Assembly (NCBI RefSeq): GCF_003284965.1
Contig: NZ_QMEW01000002.1
Location: forward strand, 1-64,000
Direction of reading: 5' to 3'
DNA from: Mycolicibacterium sp. GF69
Lineage (GTDB): Bacteria; Actinomycetota; Actinomycetes; Mycobacteriales; Mycobacteriaceae
Length of the DNA: 64,000 nucleotides
In this document: piece by piece, positions 45,895 through 54,605 of the stretch
Layout: every line of letters begins with the position of its first letter
Numbering within the stretch: the stretch's first letter is position 1
Position numbers and translations under genes: made by a program
Notes under the pieces: model-generated
Databases searched by the model: none
The model's input: the letters and a program-made list of their open reading frames with translations, nothing else
Told to the model about the DNA's origin: nothing

Positions 45895-47196
45895 TTACAG
45901 CGCCGAGGCCCGCTCCGATTCCGTCGACTGCTGCCGGTTCGCATAGACCTCGGCCAGGAACTGTTCGACGGCGACTGCCGCGTGGGCGGCGCGCGCCGAG
46001 CCCAGCATGTCGAAAGCGTGCTGCGCGAACGGCAATTCGGCGTACACGACCGGCTGGGTGCTGACATCGCGCAGCTTCGCGACGAACGAACGGGCCTGCT
46101 CGACGGGCACCAATGAGTCGTTGGTTCCGTGTAGGACGAAGAACGGGGGAGCGTCGGCGGCGACGTAATTCACCGGCGATGCGTCGGCATACGCCTGCAA
46201 GTTCGACGACTGCGGCTGCTTCATCACCATCTGCTCGAGCAGCTCGGGCATCGACGGATGCATCGCGTCCTCGAAGCGGGTGAAGTCGTAGACGCCGTAG
46301 AACGGGACGGCGGCCTGCACCCGAGTGTCGACGTCCTCGAAACCCGGCTGGAACCGCGGATCGTTCGGCGTCAGTGCAGCCAGCGACGACAGATGACCGC
46401 CGGCCGAGCCGCCGGTGATCGCGATGAACTCCGGATCGCCGCCGTATTCGGCGATGTGCGTCTTGACCCATGCCAGCGCGCGCTTGGCGTCGACGATGTG
46501 GTCGGGCCACGTATTGCGGGGGCTGTGCCGGTAGTTGACCGCCACGCAGACCCAGCCGAGCTCGGCGAGGTGGCTCATCAACGGATGCGCCTGTCCGCGT
46601 TTGTTGCCGGTGATCCAGGCGCCACCGGGGATTTGGAACAGCACCGGCGCCTTCCCGTTCCGTTCCAGATCGGGACGCCGCCAGATGTCGAGCTGGTTGG
46701 CGCTGCTGTATTCGCCGTAGCTGATGTTGCCGTCGTGGGCGTAGTCGCGGTAGATCCGCAGCATCCGCAGCGCGCCCGGGCTCTTGGCGGTGCCGGCGCC
46801 GGCGGGCCGACGCCACAAGCCCGTCGAGTCTTTGCGGCGACCATCTCCGAGGCCGCTGTCCAGCGCTTCGCGCAGCGGGGTAGCGGCGTTGTGGCCCGCG
46901 CGGCTGAAGTTCAGCAGTCCGATCGCGGACAGGCCGGCCACCGCCCAGGCGACGACGCGCACCGGACGGCTCAGCCGACGAGCGGTCAACGCCAGCCCGC
47001 CCAGTTGGCTCACCAGCGTCTGCAGCGGGAACTCGCTGACCACCAGACCGAATCCGAACGAGAAGATCGACGGGTAGCCCTTACGGGCCAACGACCGGTA
47101 GCCGTTCAGTGTGGAGGCGGCCGTCACCGCCGCGACGAATAACGCCCCGACCTGCCGGGCGACGTGGCTGACTCGGTCCTTGCGATCGTTGCGCAT
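45895..47196 (-). CDS. Alpha/beta hydrolase, hormone-sensitive-lipase/carboxylesterase family
   Basis: The 433-aa enzyme has an N-terminal region with two or three hydrophobic segments (about residues 15-110) that may anchor it in the membrane, then the hydrolase fold. An oxyanion-type motif appears as Q-I-P-G-G-A-W, the nucleophile elbow is T-G-G-S-A-G-G-H, and the Asp/His of the triad are likely in H-G-T-N-D-S-L-V and A-Q-H-A-F-D. It looks like the mycobacterial Lip esterases, which cleave short to medium acyl esters. It is monocistronic. Confidence 0.88.
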   Translation of the reverse strand: MRNDRKDRVSHVARQVGALFVAAVTAASTLNGYRSLARKGYPSIFSFGFGLVVSEFPLQTLVSQLGGLALTARRLSRPVRVVAWAVAGLSAIGLLNFSRAGHNAATPLREALDSGLGDGRRKDSTGLWRRPAGAGTAKSPGALRMLRIYRDYAHDGNISYGEYSSANQLDIWRRPDLERNGKAPVLFQIPGGAWITGNKRGQAHPLMSHLAELGWVCVAVNYRHSPRNTWPDHIVDAKRALAWVKTHIAEYGGDPEFIAITGGSAGGHLSSLAALTPNDPRFQPGFEDVDTRVQAAVPFYGVYDFTRFEDAMHPSMPELLEQMVMKQPQSSNLQAYADASPVNYVAADAPPFFVLHGTNDSLVPVEQARSFVAKLRDVSTQPVVYAELPFAQHAFDMLGSARAAHAAVAVEQFLAEVYANRQQSTESERASAL

Positions 47197-47411
47197 TCGG
47201 CCACCATACGAGGCGGCGCTGGTGCGGTCGTGGCACTAGCCATTCGGCGAGCGTCGAGAAGCGACATGTACACCAGCCTGTGAAAGAATTCGGGCATTCG
47301 CATCGGCGTGATGGTGCGATCCGCGGGGGGTTCCGCCTGACACACCACCGACAAGGTCGTCGGTCGGCGCTCCATCACGCCTGGACAAGCACGAAGATGT
47401 CTGGAGTTTCC

Positions 47412-49115
47412 ATGTCCGCCCATAACGTCTCTGAACAGGATCGCGCCGTTTCGCCGATGGCGACGGTCCTCGTCTGGCTCGGTGGTGGCGAGCGGCGTGA
47501 AGTCGGTGCCCGCCATGAGCGGTCCACCTTGATCACCGCGGGAGTGGTGGTGTTGGTCGTGGCGATGCTGGCGTGGCTGGTGGCCGCCGCCGCCCTGGCC
47601 TCATCGACCTCCTGGCCGCTGGCGGCCGTCGTCGCGGTGACCTCAGGGGTCGGGCTGCTGGTCGGTGCGGTGAGCCGCGCCCTCGCCTCGGGAGCAGTTC
47701 ATCGTTCCGGCGTAGCGGGACGTGCTGCCGTCGCGGTCGCGGTTGGACTCGTGGTCGGCGAGCTTGCCGCCCTCGTCGTGTTCTCCGGATCGGTGGGTCG
47801 GCTGCTCGACGAGCGGGCGGCGCGTATCGCCGACGGCGCTCCTGCGGTGATGCGCGCGGCGGCCGAGCTGGATCGGAGCCGCACAGCGCGAGGTGAGCTC
47901 GACGACCCTGTCGAGCAGGCAGTCCAACGCCGCCAGGAAGCACTGGTGGTGGCCCGCTGTGAGTTCAACCCCAGGCCCGACTGCCCGCAGACCTTCATCA
48001 CCGGTGTGCCCGGTGCGGGACCGGAGAACCGGACGGCAAACGACTTTCTCGCCGACGCGCAGCGGTCGCTCGACGCGGCGTTGGCCGAGCGCGATCGACG
48101 CGCGCCCGCGGTCGATGCCCAGATCGCCGACGGTGAACAGGTACTGACGCGAGCCCGGCAGGTAGCGACCGCCGACGTGGATCGGGGGCTGGGTGCGCGA
48201 TGGGTCGCGATGAACGACTACACGCTGGCGCATCCCGGTGCACTGATCTTGCGGCTGCTTGTCGATGCCTGCTTCGTTCTGCTGAGCTTGTTGCCGCTGA
48301 TCCTTCGGCTGTGGCGCGGCGAGACATCGCAAGATCGCGGGATTGCCGCAGACGTGCAGCGGGACCGGGCCGAACTGGAGGCCGACACGACAGTCGCGGT
48401 GAAGCGGGCACAGGTGCGTGCAGCCATCGACAACATGTGGGCCGAACAGCAGCTGGCCAGTGCGCGCATGGCGGTCGAGGCGCAACTGGAGATCGACCGC
48501 GAGCACCAGCGCCGCCGGGTGATGGAGGCGGTCGAGCCGGCGATTTCCGCACGCGCGGAGCGTATTTCGGAGCCCGAGGACGTGTATTTGCCGATCGCTG
48601 CGGAGGCCGAGGCGGCGAGTCTCGGCGCGGCCGGGTCGGAGATCGCGCCAGTCGTGGATACCGCAGAGAACTTGCCGTCTGCGGTCGAGGAGGACCGTTC
48701 GGTGGAGCCGTCCGGGCGTCCCTTGATTCCCTCCATTCCCGATGTCACGCGCACTGCCGCTCGCTGGATTCGGCCGTTGGTGCCGCCGATCATCGTCAAC
48801 GCGATCGACACCACGACGAAGCCGTTCCGAGGTGCGCGGCAGATCTTCGAGGAGACCGAGGAGATTCATTTCTCGATGCGACGTACCCGCAAGGTCACCA
48901 CGCACGTGGAAGCGGTTGCGGGAGAGCATGTTGTGGATCCCAGGGGTGGGTCGACCGTCAGAGCCGACGATCACGGTTACGGTCGGCTGGATGCCGCTGC
49001 GGAACATGCGTCGTCAACACTGGCGGGCGGCGAGGACCGGGCCGAACTCACCGGGCGCGATTGGCGTGAACTGAGCGCGCATCGCGGGCCCCGGGAGCTG
49101 CCGCCCGGCCGTTAG
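47412..49115 (+). CDS. DUF4407 membrane protein
   Basis: The 567-aa protein has two paired N-terminal membrane helices (about 35-85), a further hydrophobic pair near 100-130, a long helical loop, then a fourth segment (L-I-L-R-L-L-V-D-A-C-F-V-L-L-S-L-L-P) and a cytoplasmic helical and disordered tail with M-E-A-V-E-P-A-I. This is the DUF4407 layout. The family function is unknown. ATG 47412 follows GGAG; an upstream ATG at 47280 would add an unrelated-looking 44 residues. The stop overlaps the convergent small gene by four bases. Confidence 0.78.
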   Translation: MSAHNVSEQDRAVSPMATVLVWLGGGERREVGARHERSTLITAGVVVLVVAMLAWLVAAAALASSTSWPLAAVVAVTSGVGLLVGAVSRALASGAVHRSGVAGRAAVAVAVGLVVGELAALVVFSGSVGRLLDERAARIADGAPAVMRAAAELDRSRTARGELDDPVEQAVQRRQEALVVARCEFNPRPDCPQTFITGVPGAGPENRTANDFLADAQRSLDAALAERDRRAPAVDAQIADGEQVLTRARQVATADVDRGLGARWVAMNDYTLAHPGALILRLLVDACFVLLSLLPLILRLWRGETSQDRGIAADVQRDRAELEADTTVAVKRAQVRAAIDNMWAEQQLASARMAVEAQLEIDREHQRRRVMEAVEPAISARAERISEPEDVYLPIAAEAEAASLGAAGSEIAPVVDTAENLPSAVEEDRSVEPSGRPLIPSIPDVTRTAARWIRPLVPPIIVNAIDTTTKPFRGARQIFEETEEIHFSMRRTRKVTTHVEAVAGEHVVDPRGGSTVRADDHGYGRLDAAAEHASSTLAGGEDRAELTGRDWRELSAHRGPRELPPGR

Positions 49116-49357
49116 CTTTCTGCGGCGGCCCGCACTTGTTTCTCGATGCGCTTGTAGAGCCGGTCATCGCTGACGATCTCGAGCGTCACCGTGCCGAAGT
49201 CGACATCGCCTGATGCGTAACGCAATACCGTGGGCATCTCGTCGACGATGCCGACGAGTTCGTCGATGAACGCCCAGAATCCCTCGAGCGGGATGTCCAT
49301 CAACACAGAGCAGTCACTCAGGAGCCCGCGCCGCCACCACACATGCTCATGCGGCAC
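49112..49357 (-). CDS. Small hypothetical protein
   Basis: The 81-aa frame reads as ordinary protein (P-L-E-G-F-W-A-F-I-D-E-L-V-G-I-V-D-E-M-P and G-T-V-T-L-E-I-V-S-D-D-R-L-Y-K-R-I-E-K) with helix-strand-helix character. No family is recognised and there is no clear neighbour relation. The start could also be the internal ATG at residue 20. It is convergent with the DUF4407 gene. Confidence 0.55.
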   Translation of the reverse strand: MPHEHVWWRRGLLSDCSVLMDIPLEGFWAFIDELVGIVDEMPTVLRYASGDVDFGTVTLEIVSDDRLYKRIEKQVRAAAES

Positions 49358-49486
49358 GGCTCTACACCCGCCGCATTTTTCGACGGCCTCGATCGATGAA
49401 TGATGAGGTACGTACCATCGACGAAAAGCTCATGAGGGAGGGCTCGACATGGGGTGGCCGCGTCGGGGCAACGTGAGGGCACAGCG

Positions 49487-51145
49487 ATGACCATCACGCC
49501 GACCGACACCCCGCGGCTGGCCAACCGCGCCGAGCGCCGCGTCTACCAGGCCCTCGTCGAGCAGCTGCAGCCCAATGACTTGGTCATCGCCGGCCAACGC
49601 GTCACCGACCATCTCAAAGACCACGAGGTCGACTTCGTCGTCGCCATCGAGGGCGCCGGCATTGTCTGTCTGGAAGTCAAGGGCGGAGAAGTCTGGCACG
49701 ACGGCGAGCACTGGCGTCAGAAGCGTGGCGGGCGCGAGCACACGATCGAACCCGTCCGCCAGGCCAGGGAAGCGTGCTACGCGCTGCGCGACTACATCGA
49801 GAAGGATCCTCGCTGGACGCAGGGCCGGCTGCGTTGGGACCACGTCGTCGTCCTGCCGAACATCGAACTGCCCGACGACTTCGCGCTGTCGGCCTGCCCG
49901 CGTTGGAAGGTCATCGACCGCAACGACCTGAAGGACATCGACGGCAAGTTGCGTCATGTGCTGGTCAGCCAGGAACTCGATCGTCCGCTGCTCAGCCAGG
50001 ATGGGATCGACCAGATCGTCACCGCGCTCAGCGGGCGGGGACTGCCGCAGCGCGATGTGGTCGCCAGGGCACTGGCCAACGAAGACGCCGCCGACGCGCT
50101 CACCGAGCATCAGGCCGTCATCCTCGATGCCACCCGGTTGCTCAACCGCATCGAGGTGCGCGGTGGCGCTGGCAGCGGTAAGACGTTCCTGGCCATGGAG
50201 CAAGCTCGCCGCCTGGCGCAGCGCGGTCAGCGCGTTGCGTTGGCCTGCTACTCCCACGGTCTCGCGTCATATCTCGAGCGCATCACCGCCACCTGGCCGC
50301 GACGGCAGCAGCCCGGTTACGTCGGCGAGTTCCATGCGCTCGGCGTGCAGTGGGGCGCGCCGGAGGGGCCCGACGAGTCATTGCGCACCGAGGAAACCGT
50401 CAGGTTCTGGGAGCACGATCTGCCGCTTCAAATGGCTGAATTGGCAACGCAACTCGAACCCGGGCACCGGTTCGACTCCATTGTGGTCGACGAGGCACAG
50501 GACTTCGCCGACTCCTGGTGGGAGCCGCTGCTGATCGCGCTGAAGGATCCCGACGAGGGTGGCCTGTATGTGTTCACCGACGAGGGGCAGCGCGTCTTCA
50601 ACCGGTACGGCTCGCCGCCGGTGCCGTTGGTGCCGCTGATCCTCGACCACAACCTGCGCAACACCCGACAGATCGCCAACGCATTTCAACCGCTGGTCGA
50701 CCACCCGATGCGATTCCTCGGTGGGGAGGGCCCGGCCGTCGAGTTCGTCGCCTGCAGTCGCGAGGACGCTCTCGACGTCGGCGACGACCAGATCGAAGCG
50801 CTCCTCGAAGAGGGTTGGCGCCCTGAGGATGTCGCACTGTTGACCACCGGTAGTCGTCATCCCGAGCAGGCCGAGCGGCAGAAGGACGGACACAAGGCGT
50901 ACTGGGATACGTTCTGGGACACCGATCAGGTGTTCTACGGCCACGTGCTCGGGTTCAAGGGCCTCGAACGTCGCTGCGTCGTGCTGGTCGTCAACGAGAC
51001 CGATGTGTTCGAACGGTCCCGCGAACGGCTCTACGTCGGGTTGTCCCGTGCGCGTGACCGACTCGTCGTCTGCGGTGACCCGCAGTTCATCCGAGAGGTG
51101 GGCGGACCGGATCTGGCACGTCGGCTGAACCTACCGTCGACTTAG
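49487..51145 (+). CDS. NERD-domain nuclease/UvrD-like helicase fusion
   Basis: The 552-aa protein combines an N-terminal NERD nuclease-related domain (D49, E63-x-K65 in C-L-E-V-K-G-G) with a superfamily 1 ATPase: Walker A G-G-A-G-S-G-K-T (226-233), Walker B I-V-V-D-E-A-Q-D-F, motif III/IV-like F-T-D-E-G-Q-R-V-F, and motif VI Y-V-G-L-S-R-A-R-D-R. It probably processes DNA ends or branched DNA. Related proteins occur both as housekeeping and as defence genes. ATG 49487 is the chosen start. Its 3' end overlaps the convergent ADP-ribosylglycohydrolase gene by up to 59 bp. Confidence 0.85.
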   Translation: MTITPTDTPRLANRAERRVYQALVEQLQPNDLVIAGQRVTDHLKDHEVDFVVAIEGAGIVCLEVKGGEVWHDGEHWRQKRGGREHTIEPVRQAREACYALRDYIEKDPRWTQGRLRWDHVVVLPNIELPDDFALSACPRWKVIDRNDLKDIDGKLRHVLVSQELDRPLLSQDGIDQIVTALSGRGLPQRDVVARALANEDAADALTEHQAVILDATRLLNRIEVRGGAGSGKTFLAMEQARRLAQRGQRVALACYSHGLASYLERITATWPRRQQPGYVGEFHALGVQWGAPEGPDESLRTEETVRFWEHDLPLQMAELATQLEPGHRFDSIVVDEAQDFADSWWEPLLIALKDPDEGGLYVFTDEGQRVFNRYGSPPVPLVPLILDHNLRNTRQIANAFQPLVDHPMRFLGGEGPAVEFVACSREDALDVGDDQIEALLEEGWRPEDVALLTTGSRHPEQAERQKDGHKAYWDTFWDTDQVFYGHVLGFKGLERRCVVLVVNETDVFERSRERLYVGLSRARDRLVVCGDPQFIREVGGPDLARRLNLPST

Positions 51146-52616
51146 TTCTTGTCGTACTCCCAGGGCGGCTTCTGATCGTCGTCGCTGGCCCTATGCGCCG
51201 TAATGCTTCTCGAAATGCATGGTTCGGATGCGAACCTGGCAGGACCGCCTGGATGTCTCGTATCGCGTCGTCGGCAGCGATAGCTCGCAAGCGCGCTCCG
51301 TACAGCGCCCCGATGGCGGGTGTACGGCTGTATGCGGCGACGCAGTGCACGAGCACCGTGCGTCCCTCGCGCCGGAACTGCTCAATCAGCCGCACGGTGT
51401 CCAGCAGCACGAAGTCCAGATGCGGGTTCTCGTCACGGTCCGTGCGGTCGATCAGCCGTACCTCGACGTGCGGCATATCGTGGCGCATGTCGTCATCGGT
51501 CACCCGACACAGCGAGACGACAGCGTCGACTTCGGCCGGCAAGTTCCGCAGCACGCCGATGCCGCCGAGCAAGACCCCTTCGTCATACGGGTGACGTGCG
51601 CAGGTGTCGACCGTCGAGTCGGAATATGAGTAGTCGAAGAGATCGGGCTTGCCTCCGCGCTCGATCGCCGACCCCAGCGCCACCAAGTTATGCGCCGTGA
51701 TACCCGGCCAGCCGTGCAGCATCTGCCGCCATGCTCCCGGAATCGCCGACGCTCCGTACGCCGCACCGAGCAGACCACCCGCGATCGCAGCCACGGTGTC
51801 GGTGTCGTACCCGGCGCGGACCGCGGCATCCAAAGCCAGCCGTAGATGGTCCGCCCGGTAGACACCAGCCTTGGGATCGTCTTCCGGTACCGGTGTCGTT
51901 GCGATCGCCGACCACGCCGCCTGCAGCGCCGTCACCACCCAGCCGTTGTTGGGGAACGACGCGGGAGACGCGGCTTCGGCGTCGTCGAGACGGTTCGCCC
52001 ACATCGTGCGACGGTCCCAATCGATGTGACGCAGCCCGATTAGCACGTCCAGTTCGCCAGTGAGTACGGCGTGACGGATTGCGCTGCACCACAACACGCA
52101 GGCGTCGCCGGCATCCGAATCGAAGTGGGTCAGTTCGCTGAGTGCGCGTGCGGCTTCAACCATGGCGTTCTCGTCGTCGAGATACGCGAGTGCGACTGGC
52201 GCCGTGCGCATCAACGCGCCGTTGCCTCCGGTACGGCCGTTGCGTTCGTGCAACTTGGCCGACTCGGTGCGGGCACTCGCTGAGGTGATCACACCACCTC
52301 GCGCAGCACCCGTCAGTACGGACCGTGTCTGGATACCAACGTCTTTGGCGTTGCACGACCACTCGTACCATCGCTGCACAATGGCGTCCTGTGCGGCCGC
52401 GTCGCGGAGATCCGCACCCCTCGCGGCGACCTCGGCGATCGCGATGGCCATCGACGTGTCGTCGGTCCATTCGCCCGGTTCCCATCCGCCACCGCCGACC
52501 ATCGCCACGTCGAGGTCCGGTCCGCGCGGCGGCTGGAACTCGTAGGGCGCCCCCAGCGCGTCCCCTGCGGCGGTGCCTAGCAGTACACCTTCAACACGGT
52601 CGTTGTATGACGTCAT
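51087..52616 (-). CDS. ADP-ribosylglycohydrolase fused to a dual-specificity-type phosphatase domain
   Basis: The 509-aa protein begins M-T-S-Y-N-D-R-V-E-G-V-L-L-G-T-A-A-G-D-A-L-G-A-P-Y-E. The DraG-type metal motif is E-W-T-D-D-T-S-M-A. The hydrolase domain runs to about residue 350. Residues about 360-475 carry V-H-C-V-A-A-Y-S-R-T-P, an HCX5R phosphatase signature. It would remove ADP-ribose from proteins or from ADP-ribosyl compounds, with a second phosphatase activity. The final 40 residues are basic and probably out of frame. It is divergent from an NrtR-type regulator 74 bp away. Confidence 0.88.
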   Translation of the reverse strand: MTSYNDRVEGVLLGTAAGDALGAPYEFQPPRGPDLDVAMVGGGGWEPGEWTDDTSMAIAIAEVAARGADLRDAAAQDAIVQRWYEWSCNAKDVGIQTRSVLTGAARGGVITSASARTESAKLHERNGRTGGNGALMRTAPVALAYLDDENAMVEAARALSELTHFDSDAGDACVLWCSAIRHAVLTGELDVLIGLRHIDWDRRTMWANRLDDAEAASPASFPNNGWVVTALQAAWSAIATTPVPEDDPKAGVYRADHLRLALDAAVRAGYDTDTVAAIAGGLLGAAYGASAIPGAWRQMLHGWPGITAHNLVALGSAIERGGKPDLFDYSYSDSTVDTCARHPYDEGVLLGGIGVLRNLPAEVDAVVSLCRVTDDDMRHDMPHVEVRLIDRTDRDENPHLDFVLLDTVRLIEQFRREGRTVLVHCVAAYSRTPAIGALYGARLRAIAADDAIRDIQAVLPGSHPNHAFREALRRIGPATTIRSRPGSTTRTKSTVGSADVPDPVRPPLG

Positions 52617-52640
52617 GCTTCCCCCTCTGCCCGATCCTAC

Positions 52641-52650
52641 TTTGCGCAAA
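52641..52650. promoter_or_regulatory. Candidate regulator site in the divergent promoter
   Basis: TTTGCGCAAA is a perfect 10-bp palindrome in the 74-bp region between the glycohydrolase start and the NrtR-type start. TACGCT occurs twice nearby (52653 and 52674). Autoregulation by the NrtR-type protein from such a site is inferred. Confidence 0.5.
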
Positions 52651-52690
52651 TATACGCTAACTGTCAAACACGGTACGCTGACGCTCCGAC

Positions 52691-53371
52691 ATGAACGAGA
52701 ACGTCTACCGAGACAGCAGCGGGCGGAAGCTGACCGACTACCCGCGGCCCTCGGTCGCCGTGGACACCGCCGTGCTTGCGCTCGACCCCGAGCAGGGTTT
52801 GGTCGTGCTCGAGGTGCGTCGTCCGAGGGGAACTGGCTGGGCGCTACCGGGAACCTTCGTCCATGAAGGCGAGACACTCGCAGAAGCCGTTGGCCGGTCG
52901 CTGTGGGTGAAAGCCAATGTGCGCGGGCTACATCCACGTCAGCTTCATGTCTTCGACGACCCGACGCGCGATGACCGCGGGTGGGTGTTGTCGGTCGCGC
53001 ACGTGCAAGTGGTGCACCAGGAGCAGTTGGCGGATCGCTTCGCCGAGACAACCAGGCTCGTGTCGATCGGCGCGCCCGGACGACTGCCGTACGACCACGT
53101 CGACATCATCAAGCTGGCGGTGTGCGATGTTCAGGCGCGCTATCTCGAGAAGCCGGACCCGGATGGGCTGCTTGGTGACGAGTTCACTCTGCGGGAGTTG
53201 CGAATCGCGCACGAAGCGATCGCGGGGCACGCGCTGCAGCGCGACACCTTCCGACGCGCGATGGAACCGCATCTCATCGCCACCGGCTCCACGACGGCAG
53301 CTGCTAGGGGGCGGCCAGCGGCGCTTTTTCGACGACTCGCTACCGAGGCGACGCGTCGCCGCAGGAATTGA
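52691..53371 (+). CDS. NrtR-type Nudix-related transcriptional regulator
   Basis: The 226-aa protein has an N-terminal Nudix fold (about 20-150) whose catalytic box is degraded (the region G-T-F-V-H-E-G-E-T-L-A-E-A-V-G lacks the RExxEE core) and a C-terminal winged-helix region (D-E-F-T-L-R-E-L-R-I-A-H-E-A-I through G-R-P-A-A-L-F-R). This is the NrtR arrangement, in which the dead Nudix domain senses ADP-ribose-type metabolites and controls NAD metabolism genes. Here the likely target is the divergent ADP-ribosylglycohydrolase gene. ATG 52691 is the start. Confidence 0.88.
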   Translation: MNENVYRDSSGRKLTDYPRPSVAVDTAVLALDPEQGLVVLEVRRPRGTGWALPGTFVHEGETLAEAVGRSLWVKANVRGLHPRQLHVFDDPTRDDRGWVLSVAHVQVVHQEQLADRFAETTRLVSIGAPGRLPYDHVDIIKLAVCDVQARYLEKPDPDGLLGDEFTLRELRIAHEAIAGHALQRDTFRRAMEPHLIATGSTTAAARGRPAALFRRLATEATRRRRN

Positions 53372-53498
53372 CGCGGCAAGGCAAGTCGCCGATGTGGTGC
53401 TTCTCCTACATTCGACGCGGCGAATGTGATCGTCGGAGAGCTTGGCGATAGCAAACACGACACTCGAAGATGTCGGTTGCGCTCAGTAGAATATATAT

Positions 53499-54017
53499 GT
53501 GGAACGACCTCGGGCGATATATCCAACGCTGGACCGCGACTTAGCGCGTGACGACATCATCAGCAACCTATATTTCACGTTTCGATGGCATGCGACGTTT
53601 CCCTTGGAGGGCGTCGGCGTTGTGCATGTATGGACATCCGCGACCATCGACGACCTCGAGTATGCGTACAGCGATGTGACACTCGTCCGTTACCGGCACA
53701 GTCGACCGGTGGAGCACGTGCCAGTGACCGGCTCGGTCTGCGAAAAGATGGTGGCTCGCTGTATGCACGAGCACTGGTGTGACGTCGAACGGTTGGTTAG
53801 ATGTATACGCGGTGGCGTGAAAGCTCTCTACATCGGTGACATCGATTACGAGATCGACGATGATGACGCCGAACCGATCCATGACGGAACCGAAGTGGTA
53901 GAAGGCTTGGACCCCGAGGGCTCATTGCGAGTCGAAGCGATGATTGCGCGCGCTGAAGGTCGACCTGTGCGCGCGCCCGAGCTCAGTACGACATCGCAGT
54001 CGCCGAAGCTCCGTTAG
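53499..54017 (+). CDS. Hypothetical protein (172 aa)
   Basis: The frame from GTG 53499 reads as ordinary mixed protein. Strand-like segments appear near 25-45 (N-L-Y-F-T-F-R-W-H-A-T-F-P) and 60-65, with an acidic region at 115-125 (I-D-Y-E-I-D-D-D-D-A-E-P). The disordered C-terminus ends in T-S-Q-S-P-K-L-R. No known domain is recognised. AT-rich TAGAATATATATG before it may supply a promoter. It appears to be accessory. Confidence 0.55.
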   Translation: MERPRAIYPTLDRDLARDDIISNLYFTFRWHATFPLEGVGVVHVWTSATIDDLEYAYSDVTLVRYRHSRPVEHVPVTGSVCEKMVARCMHEHWCDVERLVRCIRGGVKALYIGDIDYEIDDDDAEPIHDGTEVVEGLDPEGSLRVEAMIARAEGRPVRAPELSTTSQSPKLR

Positions 54018-54205
54018 CCGCTGCTTGCGAACTCTCGGTGTCCCGTGGCCTGGATCGCTTGCGTGTCCCGCGTTAGCACGCCAACTCCACGCTCCTGGGT
54101 GGCTCGTGTGACGACGCGGCGAGCACCGGCAGCCGGTGCTGACAAGAGCGCCTCTCCATGCGGGGGGCGATTTGTCGGAAGTACTTATGTCTCAGTGGCT
54201 TTAGC

Positions 54206-54364
54206 TCAGGGCTGGGCCAGCGCGTCAAGCTCGAAGTCCAGGGCTAACGGTTCTGCGGTTCGTACCCGGTTTTCGACGAGGACGCCAACGCGGTGATAGG
54301 TCGCTTCACGAAGTACGTGCGTGAGGATATTGCGTTCCGTCCCGTTCAACGATGTAGTGGTCAT
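54206..54364 (-). CDS. Short frame overlapping the next ORF, possible frameshifted continuation
   Basis: From ATG 54364 this 52-aa frame reads sensibly (G-T-E-R-N-I-L-T-H-V-L-R-E-A-T-Y-H-R-V-G, then A-L-D-F-E-L-D-A-L). It overlaps the last 59 bases of the 54306-54584 frame. The overlap lets V-E-R-D-G join T-E-R-N-I-L-T-H across a one-base shift, so the two may be pieces of one gene. The 190 bp before it (54018-54205) hold no supported gene. Confidence 0.35.
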   Translation of the reverse strand: MTTTSLNGTERNILTHVLREATYHRVGVLVENRVRTAEPLALDFELDALAQP

Positions 54365-54584
54365 CGCTGACCTTTCGCAGGGTATGCCCGGGAGGCATAG
54401 CGAACATGCCCTCGTCGGGCACCCATTCGCCATAGCCCTCGAGTCTGAAGAACGCCCGCAATGCCTTATCCAGATGACGGGACTCGATTTGACTCGAACT
54501 CGCCTGCTCTGTAATGGACTGCGATCGCCAGCGGCTACCTGCGGCATCGCGCCGGAAATGAGTCTGCGACGGGGTATCGCTCAT
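54306..54584 (-). CDS. Hypothetical protein (92 aa)
   Basis: The frame starts at ATG 54584. It has a polar N-terminus and a structured-looking C-terminal half (A-L-R-A-F-F-R-L-E-G-Y-G-E-W-V, then M-P-P-G-H-T-L-R-K-V-S-D-D-H-Y). It lies 21 bp after the LLM oxidoreductase stop on the same strand, so it may be co-transcribed. No family recognised. Confidence 0.45.
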   Translation of the reverse strand: MSDTPSQTHFRRDAAGSRWRSQSITEQASSSQIESRHLDKALRAFFRLEGYGEWVPDEGMFAMPPGHTLRKVSDDHYIVERDGTQYPHARTS

Positions 54585-54605
54585 TCGCTCAGCTCCTCTG
54601 GCTCA

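Noticed and set aside
52691..53371. Active Nudix pyrophosphatase
   Set aside because: The Nudix box lacks the RExxEE catalytic residues and a winged-helix region follows, so a regulator is the better call.
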